Part shown: positions 5,023 to 5,080 of the stretch, one piece after another | Layout: every line of letters starts with the position of its first letter | Position numbering within the stretch: position 1 is the first letter of the stretch | Assembly (NCBI GenBank): GCA_947653505.1 | Contig: CANTHI010000314.1 | Span: 1-5,080, forward strand | Reading direction: 5' to 3' | Length of the DNA stretch: 5,080 nucleotides | Origin: an uncultured Eubacterium sp. | Lineage (GTDB): Bacteria > Bacillota_A > Clostridia > Lachnospirales > Lachnospiraceae | The notes under the pieces: generated by a model | Told to the model about the DNA's origin: nothing | The model's database searches: none | The model's input: only the letters and a program-made list of their open reading frames with translations | Translations under genes and position numbers: made by a program

Positions 5023-5080
5023 GTATTGGCTATGCGGACGCCGGATGGGAGGCAGTGGCCGGTCTGCCTGTTCCTTTTCC

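Noticed and set aside
4958..5080. Open + frame from ATG 4958 to the right edge (Cys-rich, MRADLCGCG...)
   Set aside because: No ribosome binding site, no recognisable motif, and it crosses a palindrome; open for only 41 codons before the window ends.
5032..5080. Possible new gene starting at ATG 5032 or 5045
   Set aside because: No Shine-Dalgarno sequence precedes either, and too little sequence is visible to judge.

Overview
The window looks like chromosomal DNA from a Gram-positive clostridium, most likely a Lachnospiraceae member (Blautia/Ruminococcus/Roseburia-type). The grounds are the gene order, strong AGGAGG-type ribosome binding sites, moderate GC, the GKFDGLHRGH form of RibF, and a secreted SH3b-NlpC/P60 protein of a style common in that family. 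This placement is inferred from protein style and synteny, not from a search. All genes run on the + strand.

Bases 1-3358 are the distal part of the conserved translation operon (in Firmicutes typically nusA-ylxR-infB-rbfA-nrnA-truB-ribF). The window opens inside the 3' end of a gene that is probably rbfA. Next come a DHH/DHHA1 phosphoesterase (NrnA type, oligoribonucleotide/pAp turnover), the tRNA pseudouridine-55 synthase TruB, and the bifunctional riboflavin kinase/FAD synthetase RibF. Coupling is tight: a 4-base ATGA overlap, a 52-base gap and an 11-base overlap. The enzyme cores look intact. The oddity is that the first three genes each carry extra Gln/Glu/Lys/Pro-rich sequence: a 36-bp tandem repeat ending the first gene, an insert at the DHH-DHHA1 junction, and an imperfect ~54-bp repeat ending TruB. 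TruB also has a 15-bp in-frame duplication of its start codon.

Bases 3359-3754 hold no convincing gene but much structure. A ~210-bp block (3369-3581) contains four consecutive inverted repeats and is bounded by 17-bp direct repeats and 8-bp inverted repeats with a GTTAC/GTAAC core. It resembles a small palindromic, MITE-like or REP-like intergenic element or a structured RNA. After it come a tandem TGTAAT-N5-TGTAAT site (minus strand) that fits the WalR/YycF consensus, a consensus sigma-A-type promoter (TTGACA-N17-TATAAT with TG extension), and a ~105-base leader with a small hairpin.

Bases 3755-4876 encode a secreted cell-wall hydrolase: signal peptide, Lys/Ala-rich linker, two SH3b domains and a NlpC/P60 endopeptidase domain with an intact Cys-His-His triad. 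A WalR-like site upstream of such a gene is biologically coherent. A hairpin terminator follows. The last ~130 bases contain a short palindrome and no gene I can support. I see no phage, defence or transposase gene. The most notable material is the intergenic element, the putative WalR operator, and the clustered low-complexity additions to housekeeping enzymes.
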